Positions 6,677 through 13,317 of a stretch of DNA of 16,056 nt are shown here, in pieces. A program made the position numbers and the translations under genes. Origin of the DNA: an uncultured Prevotellaceae bacterium (lineage in GTDB: Bacteria; Bacteroidota; Bacteroidia; Bacteroidales; Muribaculaceae); contig CAMYCE010000047.1 in the NCBI GenBank assembly GCA_947254205.1, positions 1 through 16,056 of the forward strand, written 5' to 3'. The notes beneath the pieces were generated by a model. The model ran no database searches and was not told the DNA's origin. It saw only the letters and a program-made list of their open reading frames with translations. The first letter of the stretch is position 1. Each line of letters starts with the position of its first letter.

Positions 6677-6696
6677 AGACGATGCATGCATCGTCT
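6677..6696. repeat. Perfect 20-bp palindrome around ATGCATGCAT (copy 2)
   Basis: AGACGATGCATGCATCGTCT equals its own reverse complement over all 20 bases. With copy 1 it lies between the ends of two convergent operons. It could be a member of a dispersed intergenic repeat family, a protein-binding site, or an mRNA 3'-end cruciform. It lies 35 bases past the TPR-gene stop on the minus strand. Confidence 0.8.
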
Positions 6697-6730
6697 CTAC
6701 CGGCCCCAAAAATCCACTTAACGGGAGGGG

Positions 6731-7732
6731 CTACAAGCCCTTGAGCATGGTCATGATGTTGTAGTTCTTGCTACGATTGCTCAAGAGTTGCTCAATCTCG
6801 GTGACTTCGCGCGTGGCACCCAGCCTGCCGGCCAGTGGCAAGAGCGACGAGAGCAGTTGCTCGGCGGCGGCGCGACGATTCACAAGGCGCAACAAGGCGC
6901 GGGCAAGGCTTATCGAGAGGTTGAGCTCACGCTTTCCCATCGAGCCAGTGTTGAGCTTCTTTTGATAGCGCAAAGCCTTGGTGTAGAATTTCACGGCATT
7001 GCGCGCATTGCCCATTTGCAACATGAGGTCGCCCTCGTTTTTCAGCGAGTCGACAAGATTGCTCAAGGCGGTGCGCAATTTCTCGGCATCGCCAGCCTCA
7101 TCAAGCATGGCGGTATAGAGCTCGGTAGTGGATTGGTAGTGGGCAAGCACATTCATCTGCTTCACGCGCGACTTGAAAATCGTGGTTGATGCCTCAACCG
7201 AGTAGATGAGCATGGCCGAGAACCGGTTGTTGTTGCGTTTCACCAATCGCTCAAAGAGTTTTTGGGCTCGTGTGAGCTCTTTCACAGCCCTGCCATTGTC
7301 TTTGGTGGCATGATGCACATAGGCAAGGTTATAAAGCAGCGATGCCACAATGGCAAGAAAATCTTCTTGTCGCTTGTTGGTGATGGAGATGAGCACATTG
7401 AGCGCGTTTTCGGCCGACCCCAAAGCCAAGATGTAGTCGCCGCTATTGATAAAAAGCGACATGCGGGCAAGCCACAGCCAAGCATGATGCAAGGGGGGCA
7501 ACTGGCGCACATTGTCGTCAAACACAATATTGTCGATAGCACTTGCAGCCTCGGCGGCGCGTTCATGCAGCATCAAGTATTCAATCATCCACAAGTAGAG
7601 GTCGTGACGCACAGCCATGTCGCCAAGCGAGGCGAGCGAGGGAATGATACCGGTGCGTTCAATTTCTTCTTTCCATGGGAGCAAGTCGCTCGCAAGCATG
7701 GGCATCGACACTTCTATTAACAACTGTTTCAT
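6731..7732 (-). CDS. TPR-like helical-repeat protein, last gene of the API operon
   Basis: 333 residues, all helical, no signal peptide or membrane segment. Tetratricopeptide-like units are visible at about 85-117 (WLWLARMSLFINSGDYILALGSAENAL), 125-162 (LLYNLAYVHHATKDNGRAVKELTRAQKLF) and 226-260 (LKNEGDLMLQMGNARNAVKFYTKALRY). Each has the helix-turn-helix shape with a small residue before the second helix. Such repeats bind partner proteins. Its ATG overlaps the stop of the PfkB-fold gene (ATGA, 7729-7732), so it is translationally coupled to it, and the two products may form a complex. No specific function can be assigned. Confidence 0.75.
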   Translation of the reverse strand: MKQLLIEVSMPMLASDLLPWKEEIERTGIIPSLASLGDMAVRHDLYLWMIEYLMLHERAAEAASAIDNIVFDDNVRQLPPLHHAWLWLARMSLFINSGDYILALGSAENALNVLISITNKRQEDFLAIVASLLYNLAYVHHATKDNGRAVKELTRAQKLFERLVKRNNNRFSAMLIYSVEASTTIFKSRVKQMNVLAHYQSTTELYTAMLDEAGDAEKLRTALSNLVDSLKNEGDLMLQMGNARNAVKFYTKALRYQKKLNTGSMGKRELNLSISLARALLRLVNRRAAAEQLLSSLLPLAGRLGATREVTEIEQLLSNRSKNYNIMTMLKGL

Positions 7733-8736
7733 CGCTCTGTTGGAGTTAAATTGGAGGTTTTAGAATTATCATGATCGTTTTCACGATTCAACTCACTCTC
7801 ACAATATCGCCTATACTCGCAGTGAGCCACATCGAGGGGCAAGCAATTATCGCTTGCCTTTGCACAACAATCGGCCCAGTGAAAAGCACAATCGACCATC
7901 GCCTGCATAGTGTGGCGGTCGAGAGCCGGCAATTGCCCACAACCAATGCCCATGCACATGAGCTGAAACACAATGCCCCCCACAATGCCCGATTGCCAGC
8001 CCAGCATGTTGCCTTGCGGGCACGAGCTCACGGGCGAGGCAAAATGCTCACGGCGCTTTCCCGAATATAGGGTGAGGCTCATGTCGCGATGCAGGTGCAC
8101 ATAGGTGGAGCAATAAAACTCAATGTGGTTGTGGAAGGCCTCTTCGGGCGACTCCCCGGGGAATATATCATCAAGGTCGCTGTCGTGGGCCACTACAATA
8201 TCGGAAATTTCGAGATTTTCGAGAATGGCAGTCATCACCTTGGTGAGGCGATAGCTCATGCCGTGTTGAAAGCCGGGCAAATAAACAATGAGCGCTCCTC
8301 GCTCGCGAGCATAGCTCACCAGCTCAAAGAGACGCTGGCGCTGGGGTGGGTCGATGGCATAAAGCGAGCCAAACACCACGATGTCGCCTGCATCGATGCG
8401 AGGCCACACCACATCGAAGCGAAATGCAGGATAGCTACCATAGCGCACCATAGTGTTGCCACCGCCTGCCCACTCAAAAATCATAGACAGGGCTGTGCTG
8501 CCATCGGTGAATCGGTCGACCGACTTCACATCAACATGACGAGCCGTCAAGAAATCGATAATGAGGTCGCCCACACTATCGGCACCACACTCGCTCACCA
8601 TGCTCACTGGCAACCTTGCCGAAGCCAGCGAGGCACTGGCATTGGCGATGCGACCTGCTACATGCGACTTCACTGGCGCTCCATTGCTGAAGAGCGTGTC
8701 GAGCATTGATTCCCCTATTGCTATAATTTTGCGCAT
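7729..8736 (-). CDS. PfkB-fold protein, probable pseudokinase
   Basis: 335 residues. The N-terminus (IIAIGESMLD, SHVAGRIANASASLASARLPVS, SECGADSVGDLI, TDGSTALSMIF) matches the ribokinase/PfkB sugar-kinase family, especially the Bacteroidota 'fructokinase' branch. Two defining motifs are broken. The mid-protein YDPNFR-type motif reads VYLPGFQ (151-157), losing Asp, Asn and Arg. The C-terminal GAGD motif, which carries the catalytic base, falls in CPQGNMLGWQSGIVGG (239-254), where there is no Asp at all. The fold is therefore probably kept but sugar phosphorylation probably lost. A basic and acidic tail (309-335) is extra. It sits between an arabinose-5-phosphate isomerase and a TPR protein in one operon, so a regulatory or binding role is plausible. 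A divergent but active kinase cannot be excluded without alignment. Confidence 0.85.
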   Translation of the reverse strand: MRKIIAIGESMLDTLFSNGAPVKSHVAGRIANASASLASARLPVSMVSECGADSVGDLIIDFLTARHVDVKSVDRFTDGSTALSMIFEWAGGGNTMVRYGSYPAFRFDVVWPRIDAGDIVVFGSLYAIDPPQRQRLFELVSYARERGALIVYLPGFQHGMSYRLTKVMTAILENLEISDIVVAHDSDLDDIFPGESPEEAFHNHIEFYCSTYVHLHRDMSLTLYSGKRREHFASPVSSCPQGNMLGWQSGIVGGIVFQLMCMGIGCGQLPALDRHTMQAMVDCAFHWADCCAKASDNCLPLDVAHCEYRRYCESELNRENDHDNSKTSNLTPTER

Positions 8737-8789
8737 AAACTTGATTGTAGTGTGATTTATTTTTTTATTGAGTCACTATTGGAGCACCA

Positions 8790-9395
8790 TTACTTGAGCG
8801 GTGTGCGACTTTTTTCGCCCAAGTATCCGCCATGGTGGCGCATGGCATATTGCTCACGAGTGAAACCGGTGGCACGCATGGTGTTGATCACCAGCACATC
8901 GCCCATCACGGTCATCATGGTGGTTGATGTGGTGGGGGTGAGCCCCAGCGGACACACCTCGGGAGATCCACCCGTGTGCAGGCACACATGTGCCAAGCGA
9001 GCCAACGGGCTATCCGCCTTGCCCGTTATCACAATAAAATGTAGTTGGGAATAGAGGTTTTGAGCCAGCGACACGAGAGCCACAATTTCGCTCGTCTTGC
9101 CCGAATTTGAGAGCAGGAGCATCACATCGTTGGGTTGCAAAATGCCCAAGTCGCCATGTTGAGCCTCGCTGGGGTGTAAAAACACGGCTGGCACACCTGT
9201 CGAACAAAATGTTGTGGCAATATTCTCGGCTATCTGCCCACACTTGCCCATGCCCGAGGTCACCAATTTGCCTCCCTTGCCACGGGCTTCAACAATGAGG
9301 TTGATTGCTTGTTCATATCCATCGGTGACGGGTATATTCTTGAGAGCAAGACTTTCGGCCTCAAGAATTTCTCTCATTGACTGCTTGACATCCAT
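8790..9395 (-). CDS. kdsD: Arabinose-5-phosphate isomerase, short CBS-less form (KdsD/KpsF/GutQ type)
   Basis: 201 residues comprising one SIS domain. It is expected to interconvert ribulose-5-phosphate and arabinose-5-phosphate, the first step towards Kdo of lipopolysaccharide. Motifs: TSGMGKCG (46-53), FLHPSEAQHGDLG (72-84), LLLSNSGKTSEI (93-104), GLTPTTSTT (151-159) and HHGGYLG (187-193). Lys51, His80 and Glu103 are spaced like the active-site residues of E. coli KdsD (59, 88, 111, as I recall), with His187 as the fourth. Full-length KdsD is about 320 residues with two CBS domains; the protein here stops after the SIS domain, as in the known short form of Bacteroidota. First gene of a three-gene minus-strand operon, with its own promoter. 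Confidence 0.88.
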   Translation of the reverse strand: MDVKQSMREILEAESLALKNIPVTDGYEQAINLIVEARGKGGKLVTSGMGKCGQIAENIATTFCSTGVPAVFLHPSEAQHGDLGILQPNDVMLLLSNSGKTSEIVALVSLAQNLYSQLHFIVITGKADSPLARLAHVCLHTGGSPEVCPLGLTPTTSTTMMTVMGDVLVINTMRATGFTREQYAMRHHGGYLGEKSRTPLK

Positions 9396-9427
9396 CTTGA
9401 TTAATTATATATAAATTGTATGTTTTG

Positions 9428-9435
9428 CAAAGTTA
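9428..9435 (-). promoter_or_regulatory. -7 promoter element of the arabinose-5-phosphate isomerase operon
   Basis: On the minus strand TAACTTTG is an exact TAnnTTTG match, giving a leader of about 25 AT-rich bases. A TTTG lies 25 bases upstream (9461-9464), a little far for a -33 element. Confidence 0.65.
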
Positions 9436-9498
9436 GCGATTTGGCATTGAAATAAAAACACAAATAGGGCACATTAATTCAGCCCCTGAGCACCGCCT

Positions 9499-9960
9499 CT
9501 AAAAGGGTCGCCCCTCATATTGCGCTATGGCATCGCGCCAATATTGGGGCACCGGGCTGGGTTGCAACGTTGTGTCGTCGAGGTAGACCATAGTGGTCGT
9601 GCACTGGCACTTCACCGCCTTACTGCGGGCATCGACCAGCTGATGCAGCAGCGTGAAGCTCTTGTTGCCTATTTTGAGCATCTGGGTGCACGCTTCCACG
9701 TGGTCGTTGAAGAGAGTGGGCGACAGGAAGTCGAGTTTCATGCTGGCAATCACAATATTCACGTGTTTCCAGTCTAAATTCTCGCCTTTCACCCGGTCAA
9801 AATAGTCGAGCTTGGCCATGTCGAAGATGTTAAGATAAATCGAGTTGTTGACATGACCTTGAATATCGATGTCGGTATATCTGATTTGCACCGGCATTGT
9901 GCAGCGAAATGGTGTTGAAACCAGTTGAACTTTTGGTGCCTGTGCTGGTTGAGTATTCAT
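9499..9960 (-). CDS. Acyl-CoA thioesterase of the 4HBT hotdog family
   Basis: 153 residues. The block RYTDIDIQGHVNNSIYLNIF (27-46) is the hallmark of YbgC/4HBT-type thioesterases. Asp32 corresponds to the catalytic Asp of the 'TDxxGHVNN' motif, on the long hotdog helix. Downstream strands (HVNIVIASMKLDFLSP, ACTQMLKIGNKSFTL, CTTTMVYLD) complete the fold. Members hydrolyse acyl- or hydroxybenzoyl-CoA thioesters; the substrate here is unknown. The N-terminal 20 residues precede the domain and Met22 is an alternative start, but an AGAAAGGA stretch supports the ATG at 9960. It has its own promoter, separate from the recF pair upstream. Confidence 0.88.
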   Translation of the reverse strand: MNTQPAQAPKVQLVSTPFRCTMPVQIRYTDIDIQGHVNNSIYLNIFDMAKLDYFDRVKGENLDWKHVNIVIASMKLDFLSPTLFNDHVEACTQMLKIGNKSFTLLHQLVDARSKAVKCQCTTTMVYLDDTTLQPSPVPQYWRDAIAQYEGRPF

Positions 9961-9976
9961 TATTTTTTTCCTTTCT

Positions 9977-9984
9977 CAAAAATA
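9977..9984 (-). promoter_or_regulatory. -7 promoter element of the thioesterase gene
   Basis: Minus-strand TATTTTTG matches TAnnTTTG exactly. The implied leader is only about 10-12 bases and includes AAAGGAAAAAAA before the ATG. Confidence 0.6.
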
Positions 9985-10027
9985 GGGTTATTTCTGTATC
10001 TTAAATTGGGTGGGTGTGCTCATCTTG

Positions 10028-10318
10028 CTACCTGAAAATAATTTCCTTGATAACTTCGCCTCCCACTGCCTCGTTGAGTCGCTTGATGAGCAGGCTGCGA
10101 GAGAGCATCAACTCGCTGCGCAACGGGGCACTCGACAAGGTGATGGTCAGCACGCCATTTTTCACAGTGCGCCCCGTGGTGTAGCGATTAATGCCAGGGC
10201 CCACGATTTGGGGCCACAAAGTCAAAGCCTTGTGCTCGTTGAGCTTGGTGTCGAGCCGCTCTTGCCTGAGCAAGTTGTCGATGATTTCGCCCACACTCAA
10301 GGCTCCATGCCGTTTCAT
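10028..10318 (-). CDS. DUF721 (DciA-like) protein
   Basis: 96 residues, the short form typical of Bacteroidota. It shows the family's features: an N-terminal helix (LSVGEIIDNLLRQ), LTLWPQIVGPGINRYT with the conserved Trp35 and VG, a beta-hairpin (GVLTITLSSAPLRSEL) and a second helix (LIKRLNEAVGGEVIKEIIFR). DUF721 includes DciA, a helicase loader for DnaB in bacteria without DnaC. In this group the domain is usually beside recF. Its ATG overlaps the recF stop (ATGA), implying coupled expression of replication and repair functions. A role in helicase loading here is inference from the family. Confidence 0.85.
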   Translation of the reverse strand: MKRHGALSVGEIIDNLLRQERLDTKLNEHKALTLWPQIVGPGINRYTTGRTVKNGVLTITLSSAPLRSELMLSRSLLIKRLNEAVGGEVIKEIIFR

Positions 10319-11430
10319 GCGTTGTGCCCTCCAGTGGCAACAATGGGCGTGACCGTGCCATTTTTTACTGTGAACATGGCATTGTCGCCCTTTAATCGTG
10401 CAATGATTTCGTTGAGATGGTCGCGATTGGTGTCGGTGATGAATATCTGCCCAAAGCGGTCGTTACTCACCACCTCCATGATGCTCTCGACACGGCTGGC
10501 ATCGAGCTTGTCGAAAATATCGTCGAGCAGCAAAATGGGGGTGGTGGCGTTGGCCTCTTTGAGAAACTCAAATTGTGCCAGCCGCAAAGCCACCGTGTAG
10601 GTTTTACACTGGCCTTGACTCCCTGTCTTGCGCATCGAGTGCTCACCAAGCATCAACTCGATATCGTCGCGGTGCACCCCTCGCGAGGTGTGACCCAATA
10701 TCATGTCGCGCGACCGCGACTCATCGAGCACACATTTCATTGAAGCGCCGGCAAGATGGCTGTTGTAGTGCATTTCCACAGGCTCCTTCTCGCCGGCAAT
10801 AGCGGCATAGTAGCGCATGAAAATGGGGGAGAACTGCTCAATCCACCTGTGGCGCATATCGTGAATATAGGTGCCCGAATCACACATCTGCTGTTCAACG
10901 GTTTCATAGAGCAAGGCATCGGTGAAGCGTTGCTTAATCATGGAGTTGCGTTGCTCCACAGCCTTGGTGTAGCGAATGAGCGCATCGAGATATCCGGTAT
11001 CGGTTTGCGAGATGATTTGGTCGATAAAGCGACGGCGCACTTCGCCACTGCCCCTGATGAGGTCAACATCGATGGGCGAAATCATCACCAGCGGCAACAG
11101 GCCAATGTGATTGCTCAACCGCTTGTATTCCTTGCCCCCACGACGTGCAATCTTGCGCTTGCCGCGTTGCATCGATATAGAGATGTCTTCATCAACATCG
11201 CGACGCGTGTAGTGGCCCTGCAGCATCATGTATTGGGCATCGTGGTTCATCACGATAGAATCTGAGAGATTCATGTAGCTCTTGCAGAAACTCAGGTAGT
11301 AGATAGCATCAAGAATATTGGTTTTGCCCATGCCATTGTCGCCAATGAGACAATTGACACGGGGCGAGAACTGCAATTGGGCATCTTCGATGTTCTTGTA
11401 GTGTTGTATAGATAGCTTGTTGAGTTTCAT
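10315..11430 (-). CDS. recF: DNA replication and repair protein RecF
   Basis: 371 residues from the ATG at 11430; the frame extends three codons to a TTG, but the ATG start (MKLNKLSIQHYKN) matches the family. RecF is an SMC-like ATPase that, with RecO and RecR, loads RecA at gaps. Motifs: Walker A GDNGMGKTN (30-38), the ABC-type signature SQGQCKT (271-277), Walker B ILLLDDIFD with Asp303-Asp304 (299-307), and the D-loop KLDASR (308-313). All are intact. A promoter element lies within 7-14 bases of the ATG, so the transcript is probably leaderless or nearly so. The gene is coupled to the DUF721 gene by a 4-base overlap. Confidence 0.95.
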   Translation of the reverse strand: MKLNKLSIQHYKNIEDAQLQFSPRVNCLIGDNGMGKTNILDAIYYLSFCKSYMNLSDSIVMNHDAQYMMLQGHYTRRDVDEDISISMQRGKRKIARRGGKEYKRLSNHIGLLPLVMISPIDVDLIRGSGEVRRRFIDQIISQTDTGYLDALIRYTKAVEQRNSMIKQRFTDALLYETVEQQMCDSGTYIHDMRHRWIEQFSPIFMRYYAAIAGEKEPVEMHYNSHLAGASMKCVLDESRSRDMILGHTSRGVHRDDIELMLGEHSMRKTGSQGQCKTYTVALRLAQFEFLKEANATTPILLLDDIFDKLDASRVESIMEVVSNDRFGQIFITDTNRDHLNEIIARLKGDNAMFTVKNGTVTPIVATGGHNA

Positions 11431-11436
11431 TTCACG

Positions 11437-11444
11437 CAAAATTA
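11437..11444 (-). promoter_or_regulatory. -7 promoter element immediately before recF
   Basis: Minus-strand TAATTTTG matches TAnnTTTG exactly. Its last base is 7 bases before the ATG, so transcription should begin within a few bases of the start codon. Confidence 0.55.
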
Positions 11445-11540
11445 CTCAAAAAATTTAGCTTTTGCTGTTTTTTAAAGATTTAGCTCCTGCTCTTAATATC
11501 TTTTAATAGTATAACCCCACTCATGTGATATAAAAATAAC

Positions 11541-11548
11541 TACTTTTG
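11541..11548 (+). promoter_or_regulatory. -7 promoter element of the lipoprotein gene
   Basis: TACTTTTG matches TAnnTTTG. The leader would be about 40 bases of very AT-rich sequence with no Shine-Dalgarno. It lies in the divergent recF-lipoprotein gap. Confidence 0.65.
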
Positions 11549-11594
11549 CCTCCAACAATTTTATTATATATTTTATATAAACACACTCATTACA

Positions 11595-12071
11595 ATGAAA
11601 AAATTAGTGTTACTCGCCATCGCAATGCTCTCAATGGGCTTCATGGCATGCAACGGCAACAAGGCCGGCGAAGCTCAATCAAGTGCCGAGACAAGTGAAG
11701 CAACAAGCGCACAAGCTACCGAAGTTGCCGATAGCGCATTTGCTACTATCATCAAGAGCAACGAAGGCAAAACTGCCCTCGATGCCAAACTCTTTGAAGA
11801 CTCTGTGTTCACTGCCCGCGTGAAAGCCTTGGCTGGTGCTGAGTATGACTCAATCGTGGCCAACTTCAACACCCAAACTCCCATCGTGAGCGAGAATGGC
11901 ATCTACAAATTGAGCGGTGGCAAGGCCCACGCTGTGCCCGAATTCAAGACAACCATCATCTTCGACTCCAATGCCGACAACTTGAACATTCAAATTGAAA
12001 AGATGGACAAGAAAAACGTGCTCAAAGAAAAGGACGAAATCAAAATGACCGAAACATTGATGAAAAAATAA
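11595..12071 (+). CDS. Small predicted lipoprotein of unknown function
   Basis: 158 residues. The N-terminus MKKLVLLAIAMLSMGFMAC is a lipoprotein signal peptide with lipobox GFMAC and Cys19 as the lipidated residue. The following NGNK does not match the Bacteroides surface-export signal (K/Q followed by acidic residues), so a periplasm-facing location is more likely. A Ser/Ala/Glu-rich linker (24-50) precedes an alpha/beta region with no recognised motif. The C-terminus is strongly charged (KMDKKNVLKEKDEIKM). It forms a single-gene unit between its own promoter and a terminator. AT-rich upstream sequence and a Lys-rich coding sequence suggest it may be well expressed, but that is a guess. Confidence 0.8.
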   Translation: MKKLVLLAIAMLSMGFMACNGNKAGEAQSSAETSEATSAQATEVADSAFATIIKSNEGKTALDAKLFEDSVFTARVKALAGAEYDSIVANFNTQTPIVSENGIYKLSGGKAHAVPEFKTTIIFDSNADNLNIQIEKMDKKNVLKEKDEIKMTETLMKK

Positions 12072-12144
12072 GAAAAACAGCGCCTCTTGTCGCCACACAA
12101 TGTGCCGTGGCAAGTAGAGTTGCGTTTTTATACACAAGACAACT

Positions 12145-12178
12145 AAGCCATTGAGCCTAAATAGCTCAATGGCTTTTT
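12145..12178 (+). terminator. Rho-independent terminator after the lipoprotein gene
   Basis: Perfect 12-bp arms, AAGCCATTGAGC (12145-12156) and GCTCAATGGCTT (12164-12175), with a 7-base loop and a T5 tail to 12178. Confidence 0.9.
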
Positions 12179-12209
12179 CATTGAGATGCATGGAAATAGA
12201 ATTTTGTTG

Positions 12210-12217
12210 TAACTTTG
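12210..12217 (+). promoter_or_regulatory. -7 promoter element just before the BASS transporter
   Basis: TAACTTTG matches TAnnTTTG and ends 10 bases before the ATG at 12228. The untranslated leader would be about 4-7 bases, with no room for a ribosome-binding site. Confidence 0.65.
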
Positions 12218-12227
12218 CACCCACGCA

Positions 12228-13196
12228 ATGAAAAAAATAATCAACTTCCTAAAAAACTGGACACTGCCAGTGGCGATAAGCACAGGCATAGCAGTTTATT
12301 TCGTCTTTGCCTCAATCGAGGCTCTCGATGGAGTGGCAAGCGTTGCCGCATCGCTATTTGACACAATATTGCCTTGGTTGCTGTGCACGGTGCTCTTTGT
12401 GACCTTTTGTCGCATCAATTTCACACAACTGCGATTAACCCGCTGGCACCTTTGGGTGAGCCTCACACAACTCATGCTGGTGCTTGCTGCAGTGGGGAGC
12501 ATCGTGGGTTTTCACCTCGCTGGTGGCACACGCATCATCATGGAGTGTGTGCTCACCTGCGTGATAGCCCCATGTGCCACTGCCTCGCCGGTGGTCACCG
12601 CCAAACTCGATGGCGACATTGAAGCCATGACCAGCTACTCCTTTGTGTCCAACCTGCTCACTGCACTCATGATTTCGCTCTTGTTTCCACTTGTTGAAAC
12701 AAGAATACAAATCGATTTCCTCACCTCTTTTTTCATGATTCTCAGGCGTGTGTGCATGATTTTGGTGGCACCCATGGCGCTGGCATTTGCCGTGCGCCAC
12801 TATGCTCCCAAGTTGCAACGTGCCATCACCTCAATACCCGACCTTGCTTTCTACCTGTGGGGCATCTCTCTATCCATTGTGTCGGGCATCACATTTCGCA
12901 ACCTCATGCACGCCTCGGCATCACTCACTTTGCTCTCCACTATTGCCCTTGCCACCCTTGGGGTGTGCTTTGCCATGTTTGCAATTGGGCAACGGGTGGG
13001 GCTGAAATTTAATGCTAAAATCGAATCAGGGCAGGGCATGGGACAAAAAAACACTGCCTTTGCCATTTGGGTTGCTGGCGCCTATCTCACCCCCGTTGCC
13101 AGTGTGGGGCCAGGGTGCTACATCTTGTGGCAAAACATCGTGAACAGCCTGGAATTGTGGCAACATCGCAAGCACAGCCCCAATATCAATTCCTAA
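12228..13196 (+). CDS. Bile acid:sodium symporter (BASS/SBF) family membrane transporter
   Basis: 322 residues with about nine hydrophobic segments. Two crossover motifs of the family are visible: CVIAPCATASPVVTAKLDGD (111-130), the broken fourth helix, and ESGQGMGQKNTAFAIWVA (266-283), the ninth-helix region that contributes sodium ligands in ASBT-type proteins. It should be a sodium-coupled uptake carrier in the inner membrane. The family moves bile acids, pantoate, pyruvate and other organic anions, and the substrate here is not readable. The gene stands alone, with its promoter almost touching the ATG; lepB has a separate weak promoter downstream. The C-terminus (WQHRKHSPNINS) is polar and cytoplasmic. 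Confidence 0.85.
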   Translation: MKKIINFLKNWTLPVAISTGIAVYFVFASIEALDGVASVAASLFDTILPWLLCTVLFVTFCRINFTQLRLTRWHLWVSLTQLMLVLAAVGSIVGFHLAGGTRIIMECVLTCVIAPCATASPVVTAKLDGDIEAMTSYSFVSNLLTALMISLLFPLVETRIQIDFLTSFFMILRRVCMILVAPMALAFAVRHYAPKLQRAITSIPDLAFYLWGISLSIVSGITFRNLMHASASLTLLSTIALATLGVCFAMFAIGQRVGLKFNAKIESGQGMGQKNTAFAIWVAGAYLTPVASVGPGCYILWQNIVNSLELWQHRKHSPNINS

Positions 13197-13279
13197 ACCA
13201 CCCCTTCGTAAAAAAAAATGAAAGTAGCAAACAAAGAAAAATTACGGCAGGCCATGGTCGCTATGTCGTGATTTTTAAC

Positions 13280-13287
13280 TAATTTCG
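13280..13287 (+). promoter_or_regulatory. Weak -7-like element before lepB
   Basis: TAATTTCG has one mismatch to TAnnTTTG and lies 30 bases before the lepB ATG. No clear -33 element is present. Because 121 bases separate lepB from the transporter, a separate promoter is plausible. Confidence 0.4.
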
Positions 13288-13317
13288 CAACTATAATCCC
13301 AAATTTATAGAACACCA

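Noticed and set aside
8724..8731. TAATTTTG on the plus strand inside the start of the PfkB-fold gene
   Set aside because: It matches the -7 motif, but no plus-strand gene follows; a chance hit in AT-rich codons. It shows that single -7 matches must be read with context.
12092..12115. Imperfect hairpin (CTTGTCGCCAC with GTGGCAAG) after the lipoprotein gene
   Set aside because: It has a two-base bulge and no T-run; the perfect stem at 12145-12178 is the credible terminator.
13218..13271. 17-codon ORF (MKVANKEKLRQAMVAMS) upstream of lepB
   Set aside because: No promoter or ribosome-binding site specific to it, and nothing recognisable; it could be a leader peptide, but evidence is too thin to list.
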